IMG/VR virus record: IMGVR_UViG_3300035724_000021
Location: 1-27,562 of that record
Strand: one strand, 5' to 3'
Length of the DNA stretch: 27,562 bases
Source of the DNA: a virus
Part shown: piece by piece, positions 1 to 6,685 of the stretch
Position numbering within the stretch: position 1 is the stretch's first letter
How the letters are laid out: each line of letters starts with the position of its first letter
The notes under the pieces: model-generated
What the model saw: only the letters and a program-made list of their open reading frames with translations
Told to the model about the DNA's origin: nothing
Databases searched by the model: none
Position numbers and translations under genes: made by a program

Positions 1-2
1 CG

Positions 3-266
3 CGCGCTGCCTACATCAAGCGCCGGTGGGCCGAGAAGGCGGAACGCGCCACGATCGTGAAGGAGATCCAGAGCGCCGGCCCGCCGCACGACAAGTGCAC
101 CTACCAGATCGTCTTCGCCGCGACCAAGGGCCTCCCCGGCGGTCCCGACAAGGACAAGCCGACGGGCGATGACGGCAAGACCTATTCGCTGCAGCCGCCG
201 AAGCCTGGCGCGTCGCCGGCAGCCTCGCAGACGAACCAGGGTGCATCGGCAGCCGCCGCGGAGTAA
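3..266 (+). CDS. Partial unknown protein, C-terminal end only
   Basis: An open frame enters from the left edge and ends at the TAA at 264-266, so the true start lies outside the window; the GTG at 57 is only an internal possibility. The visible 87 residues begin with a charged helical stretch (YIKRRWAEKAERATIVKEI), pass through a short region with one cysteine, and end in a low-complexity tail rich in Ala, Pro, Gly and Gln. Codon use is strongly GC-rich (GCC, GGC, AAG, GAC), unlike the lipoprotein and small genes that follow, which suggests a highly expressed gene. I do not recognise a family. It could be a structural or DNA-binding protein, but nothing visible decides this. Confidence 0.55.
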   Translation, partial: RAAYIKRRWAEKAERATIVKEIQSAGPPHDKCTYQIVFAATKGLPGGPDKDKPTGDDGKTYSLQPPKPGASPAASQTNQGASAAAAE

Positions 267-270
267 CGAA

Positions 271-284
271 TCACTGGCCAGTGA
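271..284. promoter_or_regulatory. 14-nt perfect palindrome just after the first stop codon
   Basis: TCACTGGCCAGTGA is a perfect inverted repeat without a spacer, starting 5 nt after the TAA at 264-266. A loopless dyad suits a dimeric DNA-binding protein better than an RNA hairpin. It directly precedes the long helix that opens the structured region at 285, so it may be an operator for that transcript or simply its 5' edge. Function is inferred only. Confidence 0.3.
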
Positions 285-735
285 GCTGAAGTACGGGCCG
301 CTATGGGTTGGAGGCTAGCGCCTCCTTCCCTGCTCTCGTACGTTGGTCGGAAACAAACCATCGGCAAGGCCAGCGACCCGTACTCAGCGACGAGTCCAAC
401 GTTGTCAAGGTCCGACGTCATGAACAGGATGCACGCCCCGGTACGCAGCCTGCAAGCATCGCCGAGGGCTCCTTTGATGGAGGTAGGCGAGGAAGCGGTA
501 GGCTGTGGGCATAAGTCCTAGGCAAACCCGGGGTATTGGAGGACGGCGGTTTGCGTGTGCTCCCTAGGTTGACCATGCTACGACCGTTCCCGAGGCTTTG
601 GGGGTTGTGCCTGACGAACAGATGACGCTGCGTGAAACAACCTCCACTGTTTTAGTAGGGACGGCTTCGGAGGGTGTGCCGTAAACACCTTCCACTCTGA
701 CGTGATGTGCCGCTATCGAGCTAGCGACATGTTAC
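271..735 (+). ncRNA. Candidate large structured RNA in a 500-nt gene-free region
   Basis: Between the stop at 266 and the ATG at 767 there is no ORF with a ribosome site and protein-like composition, yet long complementary segments follow one another. Helices read by eye: 285-302 with 372-388 (about 16 pairs, one bulge and one mismatch); inside it 305-315 with 320-330 (GGAGGC/GCCTCC, then GGG/CCC across a TT/TT loop); 459-463 with 486-490 capping 469-472/479-482; 517-528 with 548-568 (CCTAGG and CAAACC arms); 599-608 with 637-646 (10 pairs, one G-T); 669-677 with 685-693 (9 pairs); and 705-715 with 722-730. Order and nesting are mutually compatible. There is no U-tract terminator and no obvious promoter, so both ends are uncertain. 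It does not resemble tRNA, tmRNA, RNase P RNA or a group I intron core as I know them. Large ornate phage RNAs such as GOLLD and ROOL are known precedents, but I cannot show homology. Confidence 0.5.
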
Positions 736-766
736 TCCTCAAAACTTGGCCCGGTAGCTGTAACTT

Positions 767-1324
767 ATGGACTCGCCCCAGGCGCTAACACTTGCTGAGT
801 TAGTCGGCGAAGGAGCGGTTTCGCAGCTGCCGGGCTCTTCTTTTTTCGAGTTCTACCAAAAGGTAAAGGGGCGACCACCAGTCGAAACCCTACCGTACGA
901 GATTATAGGCTTGGACCCTGGAGAGACCACAGGCGTCAGTGTTTGGACCAGGACAGGCTCGGAATTCCAGGTGCAGTCATTCCAGATCAACACCTCCATC
1001 ATCGAATGGGGCGTTGACAAGTTTAACATCCTACTCCAACGTTCTCCAGGCAAGTGTGTAGTCATAGAGAACTACCGCGTGTATAGTTGGAAGGCCAAGA
1101 TACATAGCTGGCAGGAGCTCCTCACTCCCCGGTTGATCGGGGTGGCTGAGACCTTCTGCCGTCTGGGTTCGATCCCGATCGTCAAGCAGATGGCACAACA
1201 AGGGAAGTCGTTCGCAACTGACGACAAGCTAGAACAATGGGGCCTCTACCTTAAGGGGAGACCTCATGCCATGGATGCTACACGTCACGTCTGTCAGCTA
1301 CTACTCTTCGGAGAATGGAAGTAA
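767..1324 (+). CDS. RuvC-like Holliday junction resolvase (RNase H fold)
   Basis: A 185-residue protein with the acidic residues of a RuvC-type nuclease in order: D50 in IIGLDPGETTG, E101 in VVIENY and D170 in the terminal HAMDATRH motif, with H167 beside it. Enzymes of this fold cut four-way DNA junctions with two metal ions; in phages they resolve replication or recombination intermediates before packaging. The start is fixed because an in-frame TAA lies at 761-763 and no other early start exists, although no clear Shine-Dalgarno site is visible. The stop TAA overlaps the ATG of the next gene (TAATG at 1322-1326), so the two are probably translationally coupled. The family is fairly certain; the exact substrate is inferred from family knowledge. 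Confidence 0.8.
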   Translation: MDSPQALTLAELVGEGAVSQLPGSSFFEFYQKVKGRPPVETLPYEIIGLDPGETTGVSVWTRTGSEFQVQSFQINTSIIEWGVDKFNILLQRSPGKCVVIENYRVYSWKAKIHSWQELLTPRLIGVAETFCRLGSIPIVKQMAQQGKSFATDDKLEQWGLYLKGRPHAMDATRHVCQLLLFGEWK

Positions 1325-2067
1325 TGATGCAAAGGAGCAAGTCAGCAATCGTAGCTTTGCTCCTAGCCACAACGGCTTGCGGAGGATCACCCTTGGCTCC
1401 GCTTCAGCCGGGAAAGGTCAGGATCTCCGACCCTATGCAGTACCTGGCTCAATCGCGAGCACCCGACGGTAACGTAGCAACTCCCCTACACGACTACGAC
1501 CCGATAGCTTATCGCAGGTTCGACTTCGGGCACTCTCAAGCGTCAGACAGCTTCCTGACTGGCCCGACTTCGGCGATCACAACCTGGAGCTACTCTCCCT
1601 GGAATGAGTTCACCGACGCCAACGGTGATGGTGGGGAGACCTATGAGCTCCAGGGCGATAAGGTGTTGATCACCAGCACGAAGCATATGGGCATCCCTAC
1701 GACAGCCATCTCATGGGTCGCCCTACGTACCGACACCGTAGATTGCTCGCAGGGTTGGACGACCTACTCTCCACTCGAGCGAGGGTGTAGAGTAGCAGTC
1801 ACATACCCGAACATCGGACCAGTAGACACGATCGTCAGTGAGCATCTCAACCCAGTTGAACAGTTTGTTGAACGCATATTCCTGGGACGAGGCTGGGGCA
1901 GACTAGCATGGCAGACGTTCCGAGCCTCGGGACAGCCAGTCAAGGACCGTTGCCCCGACTTCGGATGGAGCACCTATGCGAGCTGGGCTCTAACCGATTG
2001 TCGGTATGCCCTCAATGTCGAGCAGGCATCAGGCAATCTAACAGGAAAGAATCTCTGGCACCCCTAG
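1324..2067 (+). CDS. Predicted phage-encoded lipoprotein, unknown function
   Basis: I chose the ATG at 1324 because it overlaps the previous stop; an ATG at 1315 or 1327 is possible. The product starts MMQRSKSAIVALLLATTAC: two positive residues, a short hydrophobic core and a cysteine after TTA, which is the layout of a signal peptidase II lipobox. The mature protein of about 228 residues has aromatic-rich segments and two pairs of cysteines (DCS...RGC and RCP...DCR) that could form disulfides outside the membrane. This places it on the outer face of the cytoplasmic membrane, or in the periplasm if the host is Gram-negative. Phage lipoproteins of this kind are sometimes superinfection-exclusion factors, but that is only a possibility. 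I do not recognise the mature domain. Confidence 0.6.
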   Translation: MMQRSKSAIVALLLATTACGGSPLAPLQPGKVRISDPMQYLAQSRAPDGNVATPLHDYDPIAYRRFDFGHSQASDSFLTGPTSAITTWSYSPWNEFTDANGDGGETYELQGDKVLITSTKHMGIPTTAISWVALRTDTVDCSQGWTTYSPLERGCRVAVTYPNIGPVDTIVSEHLNPVEQFVERIFLGRGWGRLAWQTFRASGQPVKDRCPDFGWSTYASWALTDCRYALNVEQASGNLTGKNLWHP

Positions 2068-2090
2068 TAAGCGAGCGGGATAACCTAACC

Positions 2091-2660
2091 ATGCAGTCCG
2101 ATAATGAGAGAGCTTGGGAACGGAGTAAGCGAGAGGGCGTCAACCCGAAAGACCTGATCGGGGTCACCAAAGTCCCCTTCCAAGTCGTTCCTTGGCCGGC
2201 TGTCGCTTACATGTCGTTCTGCATGTATGATGGAGGAGTCAAGTACGCTCCCGTCAACTGGCGTGACATCGCCGTCAAGCTAAGCATCTACGCCGAAGCT
2301 GGGCTAGGCCACTTCGCTTCGATCCTCGACGGCAAGGACTATGATCCCGTCACTGCATTACACCATGCGGGCTATGCTATGTCGTGCGGAGCGATCATCC
2401 TTGATGCCTTGATCACCGACAGCCTCATCGACGACCGCTTTGCAGTGCGTCGCCAACGTCCAGGGGCTCTGGCATCACGCGACATCGTCGGCTACCCAGA
2501 AGGCAGGCCAGGTGCCATCAAGGAGATGATCGCCAAGCCTCTCCGTCTCGATCCTATCGGTTCTATACCGGTACCTCCGCCTCAACCGTCAGCAGATCCC
2601 GAACCGGTACCTGCACCTGAGAGTCTGGTCCCAGACGGAGGTCGGGAGGAGCCGTTCTAA
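2091..2660 (+). CDS. DUF5664 / dATP-dGTP diphosphohydrolase N-terminal-like protein
   Basis: The frame is open from 1908, but the part before 2091 overlaps the lipoprotein gene and reads like shadow sequence, so the ATG at 2091 (189 residues) is preferred. The core carries the family pattern as I recall it: NPKDLIG near residues 17-23, then Lys-Val-Pro-Phe, GGVKYAPVNWRD, a helix with YAEAGLGHF, the acidic DGKDYDP, and ALHHAGYAMSCGAII. This all-helical domain occurs in many phages and is annotated as the N-terminal domain of dATP/dGTP diphosphohydrolases, so a role in tuning the phage dNTP pool is plausible. The C-terminal 50 residues are proline-rich and end in acidic GGREEPF. The catalytic role here is unproven; the family call is moderately sure. 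Confidence 0.6.
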   Translation: MQSDNERAWERSKREGVNPKDLIGVTKVPFQVVPWPAVAYMSFCMYDGGVKYAPVNWRDIAVKLSIYAEAGLGHFASILDGKDYDPVTALHHAGYAMSCGAIILDALITDSLIDDRFAVRRQRPGALASRDIVGYPEGRPGAIKEMIAKPLRLDPIGSIPVPPPQPSADPEPVPAPESLVPDGGREEPF

Positions 2661-2701
2661 CCTGCTCAACTAGCCAAAAACCAACCTGAGGAGTAACCAC
2701 T

Positions 2702-3022
2702 ATGAAGATCAGAGCCCTCAAATATGGGACTCTAGAGGTAGTCGGAGCCGTCGAAATCCAGGACATGCAGATGTCCAGCGCCCATGCCTTCAAGCTTGAG
2801 GACAAGCCGGTCCCAGAGATGGTAGCTTGTGGCAAGACTCCCTACTGGATCGACGACGAGAACAATCCTATTGTCGAGTACGACGGAGGCACCTGGGATA
2901 TGCGCTCCACTCGGATGGAGTTCTTCCTGGAGGTCCCGGAGGAGTTCATCGGCCGACTGCCTGGCTGGATCCGCATGCCTCCTAAACCGATCATGGTCCT
3001 CGGCGACTTTACAAACTGCTGA
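2702..3022 (+). CDS. Hypothetical protein, 106 aa
   Basis: A good Shine-Dalgarno site (GAGGAG about 9 nt upstream) supports the ATG at 2702. The protein starts with a beta-rich segment (MKIRALKYGTLEVVGAVEI), has mixed charge and Trp/Pro-rich patches toward the C-terminus, and has no membrane segment or recognisable catalytic motif. It is followed 11 nt later by another small gene, so it sits in the same early-region operon. I do not recognise the family. Confidence 0.6.
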   Translation: MKIRALKYGTLEVVGAVEIQDMQMSSAHAFKLEDKPVPEMVACGKTPYWIDDENNPIVEYDGGTWDMRSTRMEFFLEVPEEFIGRLPGWIRMPPKPIMVLGDFTNC

Positions 3023-3033
3023 CGGCTAGTCCG

Positions 3034-3366
3034 ATGGCAAATCCTGAGGCGTACACGACCTATCTCGGGAATTCCTACTACGAATGGACTTCCTTCGAGA
3101 GAGGGTTTGATGTACCGACAGCCTTCATGGAGTCTGTTCGAGTTGGCTTCCACATGCCGAGGTGTGACATGTGCCAGGACTTCCCTGAGAAGCTCGAGAT
3201 AGGTAGGCTCGTTAGGCCACTCATCCACGAGCCCTCAGGGCGAATTATCCACATGCAGCATCTCGATACCGAAGTTCGGATCGAATGCCACGGCCATCGC
3301 TGGAGCTTCCAAGGGTCCCAAGCTGCTGCCTACCTAAACGCCATGTTCGAGCCTGGACCCGGCTAG
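3034..3366 (+). CDS. Hypothetical protein with possible zinc-binding cysteines
   Basis: This 110-residue protein starts at the ATG at 3034, eleven nt after the previous stop. It contains CDMC (residues 44-47) and later CHGHRW, giving Cys and His residues that could bind one metal ion. The rest is aromatic-rich and soluble. There is no match to a family I know. It ends three nt before the HNH endonuclease ATG, so the two are probably co-translated. Confidence 0.55.
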   Translation: MANPEAYTTYLGNSYYEWTSFERGFDVPTAFMESVRVGFHMPRCDMCQDFPEKLEIGRLVRPLIHEPSGRIIHMQHLDTEVRIECHGHRWSFQGSQAAAYLNAMFEPGPG

Positions 3367-3369
3367 CTA

Positions 3370-3882
3370 ATGGCAACCGGTAAGGCAGTAGACCGCTACA
3401 AGGACAAGCGTACGCTTGATTGGCGTAGGCGCACTACGTATACGATCTGGTACCACATTGTACGCAGGTGCTACGAGCCTATGCATGACTCGTACTGGGA
3501 GTATGGAGGAAGAGGGATATGTGTACATGAAGAATGGCTCTATTCTCCATACTCTCAACAGCCGAGGACAAAGGCTGAGGCTTTCCGAAACTTCGTGCGA
3601 GACGCAGGTCTTCGCCCAGGACAACACGTCTCATTCGATCGCATTGAGGTCAACGGCCATTATGAGCCGGACAATACCCGTTGGGCAAACGGTCACGTTC
3701 AGGCCAGAAACAAGCGGAACAGTCTATACATTGACGACCCAGATAATCCCGGCACCAAAATTCCGGTTGCCGACCTAGCCGACCGTATGAAAATCCCATA
3801 TCAGAAGCTCAGGTACATGCTGAAGTCCCAAGGACGCTGGCCAGGAGATGTCAACGATGGAGAGGTGGATCAAGGTGAGTGA
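3370..3882 (+). CDS. HNH homing-type endonuclease with C-terminal HTH-like segment
   Basis: A 170-residue protein matching the small phage HNH family: a tryptophan near residue 27, RRC at 32-34, the hallmark YGGRGICVHEEW at 45-56, FRNFVRDAG at 72-80, and SFDRIEVNGHYEPDNTRWA at 88-106 carrying the Asp, His and Asn of the HNH/AP2-like core. Such proteins nick or cut DNA and usually behave as selfish mobile genes between phage genes. The C-terminal part (about 131-157, IPVADLADRMKIPYQKLRYM) looks like a helix-turn-helix that could give site specificity. Its end overlaps the next gene by about 26 nt. Free-standing insertion is inferred from family behaviour; no intron boundary was found. Confidence 0.75.
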   Translation: MATGKAVDRYKDKRTLDWRRRTTYTIWYHIVRRCYEPMHDSYWEYGGRGICVHEEWLYSPYSQQPRTKAEAFRNFVRDAGLRPGQHVSFDRIEVNGHYEPDNTRWANGHVQARNKRNSLYIDDPDNPGTKIPVADLADRMKIPYQKLRYMLKSQGRWPGDVNDGEVDQGE

Positions 3883-4072
3883 CCTGCCTGACCTATACCA
3901 GGTCTGGTGTCAGGAGTTCACAGCAGGTCTAATAATCGACACATCGGACAACCGCTGTGTCAGTGCAGCACCAATACTAGCGACACGACACAAGTTCATC
4001 GGTAAGTCCCTCAAGTACATTCAAAACGTCTGCCACAACAGACGCTGGACGCTGGAGAAGCTCAGCCAATAA
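3857..4072 (+). CDS. Small hypothetical protein, 71 aa
   Basis: AGGAG at 3843-3847 lies 9 nt before the ATG at 3857, so that start is preferred to the in-frame ATG at 3848, which would be too close to the same site. The reading frame overlaps the end of the HNH gene. The product (MERWIKVSDLPDLYQVW at the start, basic C-terminus) has three cysteines and no known motif. The C-terminal IGKSLKYIQNVCHNRRWTL resembles small DNA-contacting segments that often accompany HNH proteins, but this is weak. Confidence 0.5.
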   Translation: MERWIKVSDLPDLYQVWCQEFTAGLIIDTSDNRCVSAAPILATRHKFIGKSLKYIQNVCHNRRWTLEKLSQ

Positions 4073-4084
4073 AGGAGGAGTGAC

Positions 4085-4408
4085 ATGGCACAGTCAGTTG
4101 ACCTGAGTGAGAAGAGGTATTGGTACAAAGAGACAGTCGTCAAGTTCGGCAAGTTCAAGGGTGAGGATTACACCTGTGGACAGATCATGGCACTGGAGCC
4201 CTCATACCTGATCTGGTGCGACGAGAACATCGAATGGTTTAACCTCGACGAGGACTTCCGGATGGAAGTCGAAGAAGCCGTCGAGCGTGAACGGGAACAC
4301 AAAAGGTCAGAGCGTCGAGGCAGTCGAGGTCGTCGGGCTCCGACTATCGTCGACCTGACTACCGGTCGCGAGTCCAACGGCATAGACGACGACGAGATCC
4401 CCTTCTGA
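4085..4408 (+). CDS. ExoX C-terminal-like domain protein with SSB-like acidic tip
   Basis: A strong AAAGGAGGAG site precedes the ATG at 4085. Residues 21-55 read FGKFKGEDYTCGQIM followed by PSYLIWCDENIEW, which matches my memory of the small domain found at the C-terminus of ExoX-like exonucleases (FGK.KG...DP.YL.W). A helical, very acidic-basic region follows, then a basic Arg/Gly linker (residues 73-87), and the protein ends in GIDDDEIPF. That tip closely resembles the DDDIPF tail with which bacterial single-stranded DNA-binding proteins recruit repair and replication partners. No nuclease active site is present, so this is probably an adaptor that docks onto partners at DNA, not an enzyme. 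The domain call is moderate; the tail resemblance is seen directly. Confidence 0.6.
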   Translation: MAQSVDLSEKRYWYKETVVKFGKFKGEDYTCGQIMALEPSYLIWCDENIEWFNLDEDFRMEVEEAVEREREHKRSERRGSRGRRAPTIVDLTTGRESNGIDDDEIPF

Positions 4409-4422
4409 GCAGCAGGACTAAC

Positions 4423-4521
4423 ATGATGTGTTGGGCAATCGGTATACTGTTTATAATAGCTGTACTCGTCGCAGCATTTGCCTTCCCCGATAAAGGAGGA
4501 GACTACAGTTCTCGCAGATAG
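4423..4521 (+). CDS. Tiny single-span membrane peptide, 32 aa
   Basis: A short frame from the ATG at 4423 to the TAG at 4519-4521 encodes MMCWAIGILFIIAVLVAA followed by FAFPDKGGDYSSRR. The first 20 residues are almost wholly hydrophobic and then turn polar and charged, as in a one-helix membrane peptide. A modest AGGA lies about 7 nt upstream. It is the last gene before a strong terminator. It could act in lysis regulation or superinfection immunity, but there is no evidence for either. Confidence 0.45.
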   Translation: MMCWAIGILFIIAVLVAAFAFPDKGGDYSSRR

Positions 4522-4543
4522 TCCATAGTCCTCAAGGGAGAAG

Positions 4544-4570
4544 AGCCGGGTTCAGCCCGGCTATATTTTT
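4544..4570 (+). terminator. Rho-independent terminator closing the first operon
   Basis: AGCCGGG at 4544-4550 pairs perfectly with CCCGGCT at 4556-4562 around a 5-nt loop, followed by ATATTTTT at 4563-4570. This is the classic hairpin plus U-tract. It lies 23 nt after the membrane peptide stop and just before a new promoter. Confidence 0.88.
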
Positions 4571-4604
4571 GCCCTATCTCCTAAAAGGCCCCAAAAAATA
4601 CCTG

Positions 4605-4634
4605 TTGAGGTCCCATAGGAACTTATTATATAAT
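4605..4634 (+). promoter_or_regulatory. Sigma70-type promoter with shared spacer motif
   Basis: TTGAGG (4605-4610) and a perfect TATAAT (4629-4634) are separated by 18 nt, giving a predicted start near 4641 and a leader of about 50 nt ending in AGAGGAG 8 nt before the ATG at 4691. The spacer TCCCATAGGAACTTATTA matches the one before the TATAAT at 11512 at 13 of 18 positions. Confidence 0.75.
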
Positions 4635-4690
4635 ATACTCAAGAATCTTAATTTACCACTACGACATCAACCAAGAGAGGAGCGAGTAGC

Positions 4691-5134
4691 ATGCGCGTAT
4701 TTCGGCAGGGCGATGTCCTGATTCGGGAAGTCCCGAAGGATCATATCCCAATGATGCTAAGCGGGACGCAGACGGTCAAGCGCGACCAGCGCACTGGCAA
4801 GGTGACGTTGGCGTACGGGGAGGTCACCGGCCACCACCACACCTTCTCGGATAAGTCGAAGGTCAACATGTTCGCGAAGGCCGGCGAGGCCGAGATGTTC
4901 GAAGGCCCCTCAGGCGGCAATAGCGGAGCTCGCGAGCTGGCTAAGCTCCGTCACGGGGTCGAAAGCGATCCCCTGATGGATCCGACCCTCCGCCGCTTCA
5001 TCGACGTCCAGTCGGAAGTGGCCTTACTGGAGCACCAGGAGCACACCACGATCGAGGTGCCCAGGGGTTTCTACGAGGTTGTGATCCAGCGGGAATACGC
5101 TGGTCGTCAGGAAATCAGGCGCGTGGCGGATTAG
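4691..5134 (+). CDS. Conserved phage protein with GEVTGHHHTF motif
   Basis: This 147-residue protein begins MRVFRQGDVLIREV and contains AYGEVTGHHHTF near residues 42-53, a run of GHE-like histidines at EHQEHTTIEVP, and ends with EYAGRQEIRRVAD. The pattern RQGDVL ... GEVTGH.H ... HeEH..i..p.G.Y.V..Q.EY is that of a widespread uncharacterised phage family; the histidines suggest metal binding in a cupin-like or beta-rich fold. It is the first gene behind the 4605 promoter and has GC-rich, apparently optimised codons, so it is probably abundant. A hairpin spans its stop codon. Function is unknown. Confidence 0.7.
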   Translation: MRVFRQGDVLIREVPKDHIPMMLSGTQTVKRDQRTGKVTLAYGEVTGHHHTFSDKSKVNMFAKAGEAEMFEGPSGGNSGARELAKLRHGVESDPLMDPTLRRFIDVQSEVALLEHQEHTTIEVPRGFYEVVIQREYAGRQEIRRVAD

Positions 5135-5163
5135 CTGTCGCTCGCACGAACGAACGGCAGCTA
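5132..5163 (+). other. Hairpin straddling the stop codon of the 4691 gene
   Basis: TAGCTGTCG (5132-5140, beginning with the stop codon) pairs with CGGCAGCTA (5155-5163): nine pairs with one G-T, and a 14-nt loop. No U-tract follows, so it is more likely an mRNA 3'-end or processing structure than an intrinsic terminator. Confidence 0.45.
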
Positions 5164-5248
5164 CGCCTGATTTGGCGGGAGGGGCCTTACCGATGTCACT
5201 GCGATCTGAGGGTTGCGCAGCTAGCGTGTCACGCTGGGACTTGTAGGC

Positions 5249-6682
5249 ATGGACTCCTCCCGTCACCTCGAGGATTTTGTAGCATCTCTCAGTAAAGGAG
5301 AGATTGTCCTCTCATACCTGAACCTTGCTGGGATCGAACGAAAGGCGATCGCACACATGAACGAAGTTGTCGACTACTTCTTCAATACACAGCCTGCAGA
5401 CCGTGCGACAGCGGAGAGGGCTATCCTCACTTTCCACCACCATGCTAACGTCCATGGAAACCAAAATGAGTGGCTGGACCAGAAACCACAGTTCATCTGG
5501 TGTCAGTCTCCCCAAGCGATGGTCGTCATCTCCAAGGTCCTCAGCGACATCCATGAAGGCACTCGGCCAGTAAAGCCCTCAGGGATGCGTCCAGGCCCGG
5601 GCGCCAAGATCCACGCACCTGCGCGACTTCAGAACTCGGTCCGGGGAGACACTCCTGTCGAGTATCTAATCGGACAGGCCACAGATGTCTTTGACTCCCG
5701 AGGACTGGACATCAGCTTAAGGGCTATGGGGACAGTCTCAGGACACTGGTCCTCGACCGTGGAGAACGAGACGCTAGACAGCCTGTTTCGCGGAACCAGA
5801 AGAGGAGGCTCGGTCCTACGAGGAACTTGGCCATGGAGCCTGGAGAACATTGCAAGCCAAATCAGGTTCTCGATTAAGACCAACCCGGATACTACCTTGT
5901 ACTCTGAGCAGGGGGGTAACGGGAAAGACGGGGAGTTAGTTGAACGCAGCCTAGCAGCTACCGAACCACATCTGTCACAGATCAAGCTTGACCCCAAGTT
6001 CTACGGGCGGAGGCTCAAGCTGAGGCATGCATGGTTAGGACAACATGCAGTAGACGATCACTCCTATACAGATCTTGCATGGGCGCTACGTAGGTCATGT
6101 AACTGGGTCATGGACTATGGCTCATTCGTGTTCTGCTGCGAGCGTCCTGCAGAGATTCACTACCAAGACCTCGGCACAGGAACTACAAGGTATCGGCTCC
6201 ACAATGAGAATGGGCCTGCAGTTAGGTTCCACGACGGCTGGCAGATGCATGTGCTTAGTGGAGTCGGTGTACCAGACTTCGTTGTCGAGAAACCCCACTT
6301 GATCACTACATTCAAGATCAACCGAGAAGGGAACCAGGAAGTCCGGCGGATCATGATCGACCGCTTCAAGTTCGGCGAGCAGCCCTCAGGGATCGCCGCT
6401 TACGTGATCGCCTGTGGAGCAAAGCGCATCAGCCATGACGAACGCTGGGGAACCCTCTGGAGGTTCAGGAACGCACAGCTTGCGAGATCGATGGGCGAGA
6501 TCGAGGACGAGACATACGTCATGCTCGAGGTCGTTAATCGCTCTCCAGAACCCGATGGGTCGTTCAAACGCTACTACTTGCGGGTTCCGCCTAACATGCG
6601 CACGGCACATCAAGCGGCAGCCTGGACATTCGGGTTCACCGGTGCAGAGCTCGACCTCTACTACCCCTTACAGGAGTCGTAA
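5249..6682 (+). CDS. DUF6745-like protein
   Basis: A 477-residue soluble protein. The C-terminal half carries features I associate with DUF6745: FCCERP followed by RYRLHNENGPAVRFHDGW around residues 292-332, a segment with VRRIMIDRF near 370, and VMLEVVNRSPEPDG plus YYLRVPPNMRTAHQAAAWTFG near 425-465. The LHNENGPA repeat-like segment is typical. The N-terminal half is unfamiliar and contains a Gly/Arg-rich patch. The biochemical role of the family is unknown to me. The ATG at 5249 has only a weak ribosome site, so the start is less sure than the frame. It is followed four nt later by the ligase gene, whose ribosome site lies in its own last codons. Confidence 0.65.
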   Translation: MDSSRHLEDFVASLSKGEIVLSYLNLAGIERKAIAHMNEVVDYFFNTQPADRATAERAILTFHHHANVHGNQNEWLDQKPQFIWCQSPQAMVVISKVLSDIHEGTRPVKPSGMRPGPGAKIHAPARLQNSVRGDTPVEYLIGQATDVFDSRGLDISLRAMGTVSGHWSSTVENETLDSLFRGTRRGGSVLRGTWPWSLENIASQIRFSIKTNPDTTLYSEQGGNGKDGELVERSLAATEPHLSQIKLDPKFYGRRLKLRHAWLGQHAVDDHSYTDLAWALRRSCNWVMDYGSFVFCCERPAEIHYQDLGTGTTRYRLHNENGPAVRFHDGWQMHVLSGVGVPDFVVEKPHLITTFKINREGNQEVRRIMIDRFKFGEQPSGIAAYVIACGAKRISHDERWGTLWRFRNAQLARSMGEIEDETYVMLEVVNRSPEPDGSFKRYYLRVPPNMRTAHQAAAWTFGFTGAELDLYYPLQES

Positions 6683-6685
6683 CAG

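Noticed and set aside
303-521. Two overlapping frames in the 267-766 gap as possible small proteins
   Set aside because: They lack ribosome sites, have shadow-like composition, and the same bases are better explained by pairing in a structured RNA.
267-766. Group I intron, RNase P RNA or tmRNA as the identity of the structured region
   Set aside because: The conserved core sequences of these RNAs, as I know them, were not found; flanking sequences are also not two halves of one gene.
4431-4457. TTGGGC and TATAAT inside the small membrane-peptide frame
   Set aside because: Spacing is 15 nt, the shared spacer motif is missing, and the AT-rich sequence is explained by hydrophobic codons just before a terminator.
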